Source: Lactifluus volemus (lineage: Eukaryota > Basidiomycota > Agaricomycetes > Russulales > Russulaceae). Taken from it: 22,687 nucleotides of DNA. Each line of letters begins with the position of its first letter. Position 1 is the stretch's first letter. The stretch covers positions 1 to 22,687 of the forward strand of contig WTXI01000475.1 in assembly GCA_022376515.1 (NCBI GenBank), written 5' to 3'. This document shows positions 1 through 9,130 of this stretch, piece by piece. The notes under the pieces were generated by a model, which saw nothing but the letters and a program-made list of their open reading frames with translations, did not search any database and was not told the origin of the DNA. The translations under genes were made by a program, and so were the position numbers.

Positions 1-650
1 ATCTGCGGCTCTTGTGCGATGAACATCAACGGCCAGAATACCCTTGCCTGCCTCTGTCGCATCGACCGAAATGAAAGCAAGGACACAAAAATCTATCCTC
101 TCCCTCATAGTACGCTTCCCTCTTTTTTGTTCACACCAGATATCTCACACGCGCACGTTTCAGTGTATGTTGTGAAAGACCTCGTTCCCGACCTCACACT
201 ATTCTACAAGCAGTACAAGTCTATCGAGCCCTACCTCCAGAATGACAACCCTCCCGCTCACGGGGAGTTCCTTCAATCCACAGAAGACCGCAAGAAGCTT
301 GACGGCCTCTATGAGTGCATCCTTTGTGCTTGCTGTTCAACATCCTGCCCCTCCTACTGGTGGAATCAAGACGAGTATCTCGGCCCTGCCACCCTCATGC
401 AAGCCTACCGCTGGATCGCTGATTCGCGCGACACCTACAAGGCGCATCGTAAGCAGAAACTTCAGAACGAGATGAGCTTGTATCGCTGCCACACCATCTT
501 CAACTGTCCGTCTCTCGATTCCCATCACTCATCCCCTGCTTACCATGCTGACACGTGGATGATCCCCGTTCAGGTGCCCGGACGTGTCCGAAGGGTCTCA
601 ACCCCGCTGCTGCCATTGCGCAGATCAAGCTTCAACTCACGGCAGATTAG
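1..650 (+). CDS. SDH2: Succinate dehydrogenase iron-sulfur subunit, 3' part (partial, starts before the window)
   Basis: This is the iron-sulfur (B) subunit of mitochondrial complex II. It passes electrons from the flavoprotein subunit to ubiquinone at the inner membrane. Exons are <1..109, 164..505 and 574..650; both introns (54 and 68 nt) are GT-AG and restore frame exactly, giving 175 residues. The fragment opens inside the [2Fe-2S] ferredoxin domain ([12 protein letters not shown], then ACLC). The C-terminal domain carries the [4Fe-4S]/[3Fe-4S] cysteine cluster [16 protein letters not shown], the third cluster around CHTIFNC, and ends [10 protein letters not shown] followed by a short tail and TAG. 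These motifs are near-identical to yeast and human subunits, so identity is secure. The 5' end, mitochondrial presequence and first [2Fe-2S] cysteine lie outside the window. Pro at 349-351 and His at 490-492, positions where changes give carboxamide-fungicide resistance in other fungi, are the ordinary wild-type residues. Confidence 0.97.
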
Positions 651-1498
651 AGAATCGAAATGAACATCAACATCCAGGTGGAGGGGTATTGCATGGAAGG
701 GGTGATGGACACGTCGTTTTGTACGTACACGCCCTCTCTATGCGCACATCGGCTGCGCAGTATTTTATTCGCCCGTATGCAAATATAATAGGGAAAGCAC
801 AAACCCGGGTGTGATTCTAAAGTCCAAGTGGCCGTCCGCCAACTTTACCCCACATAAATCACGACTACGCGTTGTACAACAACCTTGGGGAAAGATGTAC
901 GAGATGTTCGTACACCGGTTCTCCAGAATCGCCATCAACCGCTCATTATTATTCGAACATGATCTAAACCTTGTTTGTCAGGGCATGGGCATCATGGATA
1001 TCAAGTCATGGGCGAACAATGCAATGATAGTACGGCTACGACCGATCTAGGAAACTTCTTTTTCATTCTTGGTTTAGCACTAATATAGAAGTCGTCTTCC
1101 GGTCCCAAAACTGAACCGGTTCCGTACCTCGCTCCGGTTGTGCTCCTGAATCGACTTTTGCTGGGCATGTTCACCGGAAACGTCTAACTTTGTTTGTGTA
1201 CACTCGCTCTGGCGAGACTAACTTAAAGTGGTACGGTTGCTCTCGGTTTCCGACGCGATTCATCGGGCTCCGCACACGGAGGCGTTCATGCTCCATGTGG
1301 CTGCGTGGCACGGGGCAGCTGGACTTCCTTTCCCAAAAAGAGCGCGCATCGCATGGTCGGGAAGATGAAGAAGACCAACAAGCGACATATAAATGGGTCA
1401 CTGTCCATGCGTGCACCGACCACTCCCTTTCTATCTGCAGGTCCCTCTCTGCCGCTTTATTGACGCAGTCATCTCTCTCAGACTAACCAGGGAATTCT
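651..1498. other. Intergenic region between SDH2 and PTR2, holding the PTR2 promoter
   Basis: No ORF here shows family motifs or splice-supported continuity. The stretch should contain the SDH2 3' UTR and terminator and, in its last 150 bases, the PTR2 core promoter with a TATA box and a pyrimidine-rich run before the ATG (about 1421-1480). Short ORFs at 811-1050 and 1171-1486 have no recognisable content and overlap on opposite strands, so I treat them as chance. Confidence 0.6.
1388..1393 (+). promoter_or_regulatory. TATA box of the PTR2 gene
   Basis: A TATAAA hexamer lies 111 bases upstream of the PTR2 start codon and is followed by a C/T-rich tract typical of fungal core promoters. Spacing and orientation fit, but the transcription start is not known. 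Confidence 0.55.
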
Positions 1499-3806
1499 AT
1501 GGAGAAGCAGACAGATTCAAAATTGAAAGCAGTTAGCTCCTCCAGCTCCATTTCTCATCTACCCGATGAACTCGAACTCGCTGGTCACATCCCTCCAACA
1601 GAAGAGGAGATGGATACTCTCCGACACGTTCCCGACAAGATCAACTGGAGCGCATACTGTAAAGTTCTTTTCTATTCTTGAATACCCCTTGGCCTTTCGT
1701 TGAGGTGGTTGCACAGTGATTGCGTTTGTTGAACTGGCTGAACGCTTCTCAGTAAGTCAGTCTCCCAGTCTGTGATCTGCCTTTCAACGTCTAATGGTCT
1801 CATCACAGTTTTATGGTGAATTCTATCCCTACCACTCCCAAGCATAGTTAACATCCTTTCTCCTCTCTAGGCAGTACCATCATTCTTGTGCGTCATTGGT
1901 GCATCTACGGTTGTGATCCAGCTTTTTTATCCAGTGTTTTTTGTAGGTCAATTTCATTCAGCAGCCCATTCCTGAAGGCTCTAAGACCGGGGCTGGAGGA
2001 AAGAACAGGGTCTCTGGTGCTCTAGGCCAGGGGCAGGGGACTTCGACTGGTCTCACCACCTTTGTGCAGTTTTGGTAACCGTGACACCTCTTAAGTCCAT
2101 GGAGACTAAATGTAAATTACACACCAGGTGCTATGTGACACCTCTGTTGGGCGCATACATTGCGGATGAAAAGTGGGGAAGATTCAACACGATCGCCATC
2201 TCTGTCCTTATTGCCCTTGTCGGCCACATCATCCTCATCATCTCGTCCATTCCTCCAGTCATTGTGCACCCTAAAGGTGCACTTGCCGCCCTTTGCGTTG
2301 CCATCGTTATCATGGGTCTCGGTACTGGAGGTTTTAAGGCAAATATTTCCCCACTTGTCGCAGAACAACAGCGCCACCTTCGTCCGTTCATCTCGCACAC
2401 CAAGTCTGGTGAGCGTGTGATTGTAAATCCAACTCTAACCACTTCTCGGATCTACATGGTGCGCTCGTCGTGACCGTGATTTTTTTCATCAATTTGACAA
2501 GTTGGATTGTAGTATTTCTATCTATTTATCAACGTTGGTGCAATGGTCGGTCAGATATCTATGACTGTTGCTGAGAAGGTTTGCCATACCTTTCGAAAAG
2601 GGTTCTGTGATTCTAATTCCCTTGCAGTATGACGGCTTCTATCTCGCTTTTACGCTTCCTACTGTTGTTTTCCTGCTTTGTCCCATCGTTCTTTTCTTTG
2701 GCCGTAACATGTATCGCCGCTATACCCCCCAAGGCTCCGTATTTGTCAAATCGATCAAGCTTTGGAGCTACGCCGCTCGGGGTAGATGGTCTCTAAATCC
2801 CATTACTCTCTACAAAAATCTCAAGGCCGACGACTTCTGGGAGTCTGCCAAGCCGAGTAACATTCCTGATAGCCAGAGGCCCGTCTGGATGACGTTCGAT
2901 GACAAATGGGTCGAGGAGGTTCGTCGTGGCTTCAAGGCGTGCACCGTGTTCACCTGGTATCCACTTTATTGTACGTCTTGGATTGGAATCGGAACCGAAT
3001 ACTGAGACTTTAGAATCAGGGCTTGCATATATTCAGATAGTCAACAATTTGACTTCTCAAGCGGCCACCATGGTGACTCACGGCATTCCAAATGATGTTA
3101 TCAACAATCTCGACCCTATTGCGTTAATCATCTTTATCCCTATATGCGATCTCTTCGTATATCCAGGCCTTCGGAGATTAGGTATAAACTTTACTCCGAT
3201 AAAGAGGATCACCGCTGGTTTCCTCACTGGTTCTGCTGCCATGATTTGGGCTGCTGTTGTTCAGCACTACATCTACAAGGTGGGTTCCGCTACGTTTAAC
3301 GATGTCGACTCGGAGTAGTGATCTGATCGTACTTAAGAACAATCCCTGTGGGGATTTCGTATCCACCTGCCAAGATGCTAATGGAAACCCAATCATCTCT
3401 TCTCTTAGCGTTTGGATCCAGAGCGGATCCTATATCCTCATAGCGTTTTCAGAGATTCTCGCGTCCATCACTGGCCTGGAGTATGCGTTCACGAAAGCAC
3501 CCAGGAACATGAAATCACTCGTCATGGCGATATTCCTTTTCACGAACGCAGTTTCATCCGCCATTAGCGAAGCCTTTAACCGTGAGTCTGACTAATTATC
3601 ACCCTGGCAGACCGCGCCACTGGGCTGATTGAATTGTTCTTCTCAATGTTTCAGCGTTGTCCACGGACCCACGGCTTGTTTGGAACTATGGTACGATGGC
3701 CGTGTTATCGGGCCTTGGTGGTATTCTCTTTTGGTTCTCCTTCCGTCGGTTGGATGCCGAAGACGCTGCCCTGGACAGACTCGGAGAGGGTCACTTTGAG
3801 TCTTGA
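1499..3806 (+). CDS. PTR2: Proton-coupled di/tripeptide transporter, POT/PTR2 family
   Basis: Imports di- and tripeptides with protons across the plasma membrane. Exons: 1499..1658, 1717..1751, 1809..1815, 1871..1887, 1947..2074, 2128..2458, 2513..2578, 2628..2970, 3020..3279, 3338..3581, 3655..3806. These total 1743 nt, 580 residues, normal for the family, with all introns GT-AG and all phases closing. The proton-coupling ExxER motif is VELAERF (E59, E62, R63) in TM1. The family signature GAYIADEKWGRFNTI covers residues 124-138, GTGGFKANISPLVAEQ follows at 181, and the second signature YFYLFINVG at 227-235. About twelve membrane spans can be followed, with a long cytosolic loop near the middle (RYTPQGS to DDKWVEEV). 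The start is the first ATG after the TATA box and precedes the usual cytosolic EEEMDTLRHVPDKI segment. Exon 3 is only 7 nt and exon 4 only 17 nt, so automatic models may miss TM1. No inactivating change is seen. Confidence 0.95.
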
Positions 3807-4194
3807 GTGGGATGTAGGATGTGATGTAGAGATTGAATGAGAAGATAGGCATCGATTGAAGTGACGACTGTCATGGTAAGAAGATAAACCTTCTAGCCAC
3901 TTCACAACTCCGCCTCCCTCCAAGGTATGACCCCAGAAGAGGTGGAGAGGCAACAAACCCAACGCCTCCCGCCTTCCGTTTTCGGTTCCCATGCCTATGT
4001 GCACATCCTTGAAAGATGTGATGGGGAGTCGGATGGCCCAGGCGACATCAGCGTTCAGAACGTTCGGATCTCAAGTCCAACGAGGCCAAAGATCAATATG
4101 CAGTGGTTTTGGTCTTGACCCTTGGCACAACAGAAATACATGATACGAAATCATACAAGATCCATTCGTTCTCTTCTGCGTCTCTTCATCTCCT
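3807..4194. other. Convergent intergenic region between PTR2 and the SDR gene
   Basis: These 388 bases separate two genes that end towards each other and should hold both 3' UTRs and polyadenylation sites. No ORF with recognisable content was seen; a 63-codon ORF at 3927-4118 looks like chance. Confidence 0.55.
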
Positions 4195-5621
4195 CTAATC
4201 AAAACAAGCTCCTCCGTTGATCAAAATCTGTGGGAGAAAAAGTCAGTGCAGCAAAAACGTCGATGAGAGTGCGCGCACAGTTTGTCCTTTTTTTCATTGG
4301 TTTTTTATGTCAGTGAGATATGCAAGAGGGCCTCGTCAGGTGTTGTGCACGACTGACCTGTGACGAACCCTGCCTCCTTGGAAGCGAAATAGGATACCAA
4401 TTGGGCAACTTCATCGGGCTGCCCAGTGCGACCTACCGCTGTCGACGTGAGGAGCTGTGCACGATCACCAACGGGAACAAATTATCAGTGGTGCCAAGGT
4501 CGGAGATGTGCTTTGTGGTAGTGATACTAACCCCGTTGCGTCCAGCACGTGGGCCGGCGAGAGGCTCCAAGAAGTCATCGAACGTGTCGACTGTCCAATC
4601 GGGTTGTGTTAAGAGAAAGACCAAGATATGAAGTGCGAAAGATGGGACAAACGAAGGCGTGTCTCTATTCCCCCGGGAGCGTATGCGTTTACGGTGATCT
4701 TGTACTTTCCCAGTGCCGCCGCTGCCATCCAAGAGTTGGGAGTTTCAGCTCGCGCATCTCACAAGGGGAGGAAGAAAGAAAGTATAAATGCATACCCGCA
4801 CTTTGCGTCATGCCTCGTATAGCGAACTTGGTCGCGGAATACGCGAATAGCAACTCGGTGGCTGGACACGACCGGTAACTTCAGCAACGACCCTCGACGG
4901 GGAGGGGTTTGTTGCGCACCTTGCTTTCCCGCCATGGAAGATGCGCCTGTTGAAACAGGGATCCGATCGAGCAGGTTAACGCGCCGACGTGCATAGATAA
5001 AAGGGACGCCCGGGCATACCGATAATGCGCCCGCCTCGTCCTTGAGAAATCATTTGTCTAGCGGCGTGCTGGTAACAAAGCATGACGCTGCGCGCATTCA
5101 CCGCCATCTGCTTGTCGAACGCTTCAACGGATGCTGCACCATCGCCAGATGAGACACCAAACACAAACATTTACACGGCCGGGCCTGCGACTTACTCGAC
5201 AAGAACTCCTCGATGATCACGATGCCGGCATTGGCCACCATCTACAGAAAAAACCACAGGTTGACACGTTAACCATCAACACGAGAAAGCGGGGGGGGGG
5301 GGGCCGCGTGGAGAACCACCCAAATTTCCCAGAAATATTACTTCTACGTACCACGTCTAGGCTGCCCAGTTCACGCACGGTTTGCTGGACCATATCAGCA
5401 ACGGCAGACTCGATCGAGACGTCTCCTAGCGCGGCGATCGCGCGCCGTCCCTTTGCCTCGATCTCGTTGACCAACTTGACCAGCTCAGGCGTATTGGGCA
5501 AGTCATTCACCGCGACATCAAACCCATCGTCGGCGAGCCGCAGCGCTATGGCGCGTCCTATTCCCCGCGCCGCGCCTGTGACCAAGGCAACCCCTTTAGA
5601 CTGGGATTTGGAGGGTTCCAT
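4195..5621 (-). CDS. Classical short-chain dehydrogenase/reductase (FabG or diacetyl-reductase-like)
   Basis: An NAD(P)-dependent oxidoreductase with a Rossmann fold; substrate unknown. In transcript order the exons are 5621..5352, 5241..5196, 5133..5020, 4946..4920, 4861..4796, 4721..4653, 4590..4532, 4454..4358, 4286..4279 and 4227..4195: 789 nt, 262 residues, the usual size for the class. The cofactor motif TGAARGIG is at residues 15-22, the VANAG motif near 92-96, and the catalytic tetrad is N118, S147, Y160 and K164 (in GASSMAGKQ and FAYSATKFAIRG). NAYAPGGIETR follows, and the C-terminus reads GFVTGQTILINGGACFD. The start is the only ATG that gives a normal length before the glycine motif. 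Exon 9 is just 8 nt and supplies GQT; without it the conserved C-terminal strand goes out of frame. The family resembles fungal 3-oxoacyl-ACP reductase and acetoin/diacetyl reductases, which cannot be told apart here. No defect is seen. Confidence 0.92.
5291..5303. repeat. Poly-G run of 13
   Basis: Thirteen consecutive G on the + strand lie inside intron 1 of the SDR gene, so the pre-mRNA carries a C-run. It is a simple mononucleotide repeat, probably length-variable and prone to sequencing error, with no effect on the coding sequence. Confidence 0.95.
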
Positions 5622-6208
5622 GTCAAGTGATACGGCGTTAGTAACGGTATTGGGGAGTTTGTGAAGGAGGATCTTAGTCTGACCTTTTAACCAGATGGGC
5701 CCAAGGACAGAGAGAATCGTCGGTAATTAGGATGTAACCGCCCACGAATCAGAATTCAGAATTCAGCATCAGAATCAGTGGCGGATACATTAGTGGTGTG
5801 CGCAAGACATCCGGTCTATAGTCAACCACCGACTTTGTACCCGACTATTAAGAAGACACCGACGGAGGCATCCTGATGTCGTAATGTTTTTCGATTCCTT
5901 TATTCTGTCCTTTGTTTCTGCGCTCAAGTGCTTGTCTTGACACTGATGAACACAATTTCCGATCACATGAATGGATGCTGACAAGGTCATCATCACTACC
6001 AGTTCTCTGTCACTTTCAAATAACTCAAATAGTACTCATTCAATCTCTACAAAAATTTAACTATGTATTCTAGACAGCAACTTTTATGCATTCCATAAGT
6101 TTTTATTCAGCACAGAGGTCAGAAACAAGTGGATTTCATGGTGGATGTCACATCACGATGCTCTTGCCAGTTAGACAGCATGTCAGAGTTTCAATAGCAA
6201 GGCCATAA
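5622..6208. other. SDR upstream region grading into AT-rich non-coding DNA
   Basis: The first 100-150 bases are the presumed promoter of the minus-strand SDR gene, with a TTAAAAG-like element around 5685-5692 on the minus strand but no canonical TATA box. A short imperfect tandem repeat of the unit AATTCAG lies near 5750-5770. From about 5780 the sequence becomes AT-rich and no credible ORF is seen on either strand. Confidence 0.5.
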
Positions 6209-6430
6209 ATGGAAACAGAGGCATTCAGTAGCACTGCTCACATTCACAGCACTGGTAGCATGCCCAGTCAATGCCAGCACCATAGTCTTCATGACCCAGA
6301 TTATGAGACTAAGATACAGCGTGCCATTGATGGTCTGCACTCTGCGAAATATTCCAATGTGGCAAAAGCTGCAAAGGCAGAAGGGTCATATCTCACAGCA
6401 TGGATTCTTATCACTTACCATCACAATTAA
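6209..6430 (+). mobile_element. Transposase relic: Psq-type helix-turn-helix N-terminal fragment
   Basis: A 73-codon ATG-initiated ORF contains PDYETKIQRAIDGLHSAKYS followed by NVAKAAKAEG. This matches the pattern of the Psq-like helix-turn-helix at the N-terminus of pogo/Tc1-type fungal transposases: acidic start, IQ.AI, a G..SAK/YKS turn, then AAKA.G before the recognition helix. The recognition helix that should follow (normally VP.TTL...) and the whole DDE domain are missing; the sequence runs into unrelated residues and a stop. It is therefore a truncated remnant, not an active element. Terminal inverted repeats and target-site duplications were not identified by eye. Its 3' end abuts the truncated end of the minus-strand aldo-keto reductase. 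Confidence 0.5.
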
Positions 6431-7462
6431 ATCCCAGGTGATTGGGCTGGGTTTAACATTCGTTGTGTATGAGCAAATACTAGACTGGTGAGGGGAGAGG
6501 TGGGTCTGACATACGTCAGGGCCGAGTATGCCTGGGCAGCATGATATGCAAGAAGTGGCGCCTGACCCACGTACACATAGGGATGCAGGAGAATCTGAGC
6601 GCGAGCGCGCAGCAGACGTCAGCCAAGCGAGGGTTCAGTAACAAATAGCAAACAACTCTCTGAACTGCACCTGGTTCGCAGCCGGTCTGATTTTGGCAGA
6701 CGCCAGGAGGATGGCGAGGTCGTTGATCCCAAAGTTGCTAACACCGATGCTCCTAAAAAGCCACATAGCCAAAAAGCATTTTTAATGGTCTGGCCGTACC
6801 AGCAAACGGATGCAACGGGGAAAAACCGAGTTGCTGGGCTTACTTGGCAAGACCTGTGTTCTTGATGGATTCCACCCTAGCCCAAGCCGTCGGAATATCT
6901 GGCTTCGCGAGATTTGGATGGTGAATGAGGTACAGGTCGATACGCCAAGCTGTCACGAGCGGCGGCGGTGCGTAAGCCATACCCCAACCAAATCATTGGT
7001 GGTCCCAGAACGGCAGCGAGTAAAAGGAGGTTGACATACATTCTCAAGACTGTTTGCGATGGAAGTTTCGACGTCGAGCCCATAAGATCCTGAATACTTG
7101 GTAGTGATAAATATATCCTTCCGCGCGAGTCCACTCTCCCGCACGGCTTTTCCAGCCTCAGCCTCGTTGCGGTACGCCTGAGCGGTGTCTTACATGTCGT
7201 CGTGTCAGCACGCCACGCGCGTCCTCGATATACAGTATGAATCGTACCAATATGATCGAATCCGACGGATATGGCCTGCTCGACTAGGTCTATGGGACCT
7301 TGTCCGTTGCCGAGCATCCAGGTGCCGAATGCAATGCTTGGCATGACATTCCCTAGAAGATGTAGAAGACGTGAGAAATGAGCAAGAGCAGCTGGACAAT
7401 GTGGACACAGACACGAGAAAGTTGAACGCACCGTCATTGAGCTGGATGAGGTCCCACGGCAT
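6427..7462 (-). pseudogene. Aldo-keto reductase, 3'-truncated gene
   Basis: This is an NAD(P)H-dependent aldo-keto reductase of the xylose-reductase-like type. In transcript order the exons are 7462..7432, 7352..7248, 7188..7036 or 7188..7040, 6949..6844, 6752..6671 and 6594..6427. The (beta/alpha)8 N-terminus is clear: [28 protein letters not shown] (catalytic D46, Y51), [10 protein letters not shown] (K76), DLYLIHHP (H106), SIGVSNFGINDL and ILLHPYVY. After LAYHAAQ the residues usually linking to AYSALT are missing, and from about 6513 all family similarity stops. The open frame runs 29 more codons through unrelated sequence to TAA, giving about 214 residues against roughly 280-300 expected. 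The loss removes the later barrel strands and the phosphate-binding loop. Frame across intron 3 is kept only with a weak donor four bases beyond the consensus GTATGT. I judge it a decaying gene, though transcription is possible. Confidence 0.8.
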
Positions 7463-7725
7463 GGTGATCGTGTAAGTTAATGATGAGAACTGGAGGCACG
7501 TTTCGAAAACCGTTCTCCATCTGGCCACACGTGCTTGTACTCATTCATACACGAATCCATAAGTAAGTATCAAATTCCTCAGCTTGTCGAATGGATGATC
7601 CCTCCTCCTTGTGATCAGGCCCGCGCCCAAGATTACACCAAACGATGTCTCAGGCAAGACCGTGATGTGACGAACTGCAATGACCATCACAATCACATTC
7701 TGTGTCACTCATCTCATCAAACCAC

Positions 7726-8466
7726 ATGCTCCGCTCCGATGCTGCCAAGCAGTGGAACCCTGATGCCTTTGGGAGAGCCATGATTGACCTGGTTGCTCGA
7801 CTTCTCATTCTTTCAGAACGTTCTTCTCAACATCTTCGTTCACTCTCCTTTCTTGGTGTAAAGCAATTGTGGGAACGCATTCGGGCAGATTTCCAGAACA
7901 GCCCTGCCCAGTATCCATCTGTAATGGCGGACATCAATGACATAGAAGGGAGAAGGCAGTTTCGGGAGAAATGGGAAGCAATTTGTTTCTCTCAGCAGTC
8001 ACCAAGTAGTCCTGAACAGTGCGTGTTTTATCCATACCAGCTACCTTGGCAACATGTTTAATAACACAACATCCAAGTCATATCTCAATTATTTTGGCAG
8101 CTCAAGCTGGCTTGCAAAGCCTAACGACGCAGGATCTGTATGAGCATCCATTCAATGCAGAAATTAGCTATAGAGCTAGCCGGCAAGCGTGAGTTGGATC
8201 TAGCACTTTTTCTTCCAAAACCACTGTTTGATGTTTGCTTTAGATCTGAAGCACTCAGACAGGAAGCCACCATGCGTGACAAACCAATTGACCTTCTTCA
8301 CAAGACAATTCGTTGTCGGGATGGGCCATCAGGTCATACAACAGAGTATACTGTTGTTGATGGTGGTACTAGTGTGGTCAGTGGTGACTACTTTGTGTTG
8401 GAGGATGTCCAGGGTGTGAAGAGACCAGTTTCAGCTGATGAACTGCATGATATGAGGGTTGACTAG
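7726..8466 (+). CDS. Hypothetical protein, three-exon model of unknown function
   Basis: I do not recognise this protein. A plausible model joins 7726..8005, 8101..8188 and 8244..8466 into 196 residues, with all phases closing at TAG. The first intron uses a weak GTAGTC donor; the second uses a good GTGAGT donor and a TTTAG acceptor. The N-terminal exon is helical and hydrophobic-patterned (MIDLVARLLILSERSSQHLR, then LGVKQLWERIRADF). The C-terminal exon looks like a small beta domain (TEYTVVDGGTSVVSGDYFVL, ending ELHDMRVD). No membrane segment, signal peptide or catalytic motif is visible. It lies in an AT-rich, relic-bearing stretch just upstream of a FunK1 kinase pseudogene on the same strand, so it could be the remains of a multicopy or mobile family. 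It is not the N-terminal part of that kinase: no glycine loop, lysine or HRD motif lies between. Confidence 0.35.
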
Positions 8467-8689
8467 GGATTATCCATGATGAATTGTTGTTTTCTGTGTG
8501 CAAATCCTTTAATGTCTCATTGATTTAAGTTGTGCATCTGACACTGGCAAGATGTTGTTGTCACAATGTCAACTTTGAGTCTTCCAGAGTCAGGCAGGTG
8601 TATGCCACCTCTTGTGTTGGCCCCTGCCACCCCTGCCAAGTCGTCCCCAGTCAGAAAATCCAACCCTATTACATTCAACATAAATGTGA

Positions 8690-9127
8690 CCAAGTCCACA
8701 GGCTCCTTGTTGATTTTAACCTTAGAGAAGACTTGGAGGATAAAAAGGATGGGAAGTGTATCATTTGAACTGTGAGTTGCATGTCTATTCTCATCCTTGA
8801 GTTGCACTCACTCCCATTTTTACCAGGGAACACCTATCTTTGTCTCACGAGCTGTTGAGCGGGGAGGACCAGTGCCACTCACTACTCCAAACTATGTTCC
8901 TAAGGTACCAAGAATTCCTGAATGTTATGCCAATGCCCACGCCCACTCGAAGCAAATCAACGACTTTCTGGAAGAAATCAAAACACTCATTGACGAATCA
9001 GTCACAAGACAACGGGTGGAGGCACGAGCTTGACCACAATGTGGAATCTGTCTTTTGGCACCTTCTTTACTGGGCTATGGTCGCGCAACCCGAGGGACAT
9101 CCAGGGGGATATTTCAATGCGCATAGC
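8690..9127 (+). pseudogene. FunK1-type fungal protein kinase, C-terminal fragment, disrupted
   Basis: The segment carries the C-lobe hallmarks of the FunK1 family of fungal kinases. LLVDFNLREDLEDKKDGKCII corresponds to the metal-binding DFD/DFN strand. GTPIFVSRAVERGGPVP is the activation-segment GTPxFxxRAV motif, followed by YVPKVPRIPECYANAH, and HELDHNVESVFWHLLYWAMVAQPEG is the diagnostic HD/HN-VESVFW helix. Three defects make it non-functional: no N-lobe, glycine loop or HRD motif is found upstream; a TGA stop at 8766-8768 sits where the family has Arg before Thr-Gly-Thr-Pro, as expected from a CGA to TGA transition; and the frame changes between about 8935 and 9015. The intron 8772..8826 (GTGAGT...CCAG) is still well formed, so the fragment derives from a spliced genomic copy rather than an mRNA copy. 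The 5' limit is approximate. Confidence 0.75.
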
Positions 9128-9130
9128 TAG

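Noticed and set aside
1024..1030. TGATAG, a possible GATA-factor (nitrogen control) site upstream of PTR2
   Set aside because: A single six-base match nearly 470 bases upstream of the ATG is expected by chance.
8517..8807. 96-codon minus-strand ORF opposite the kinase fragment
   Set aside because: Overlaps the plus-strand FunK1 motif strand, which has clear family similarity; the minus frame has no recognised motif.
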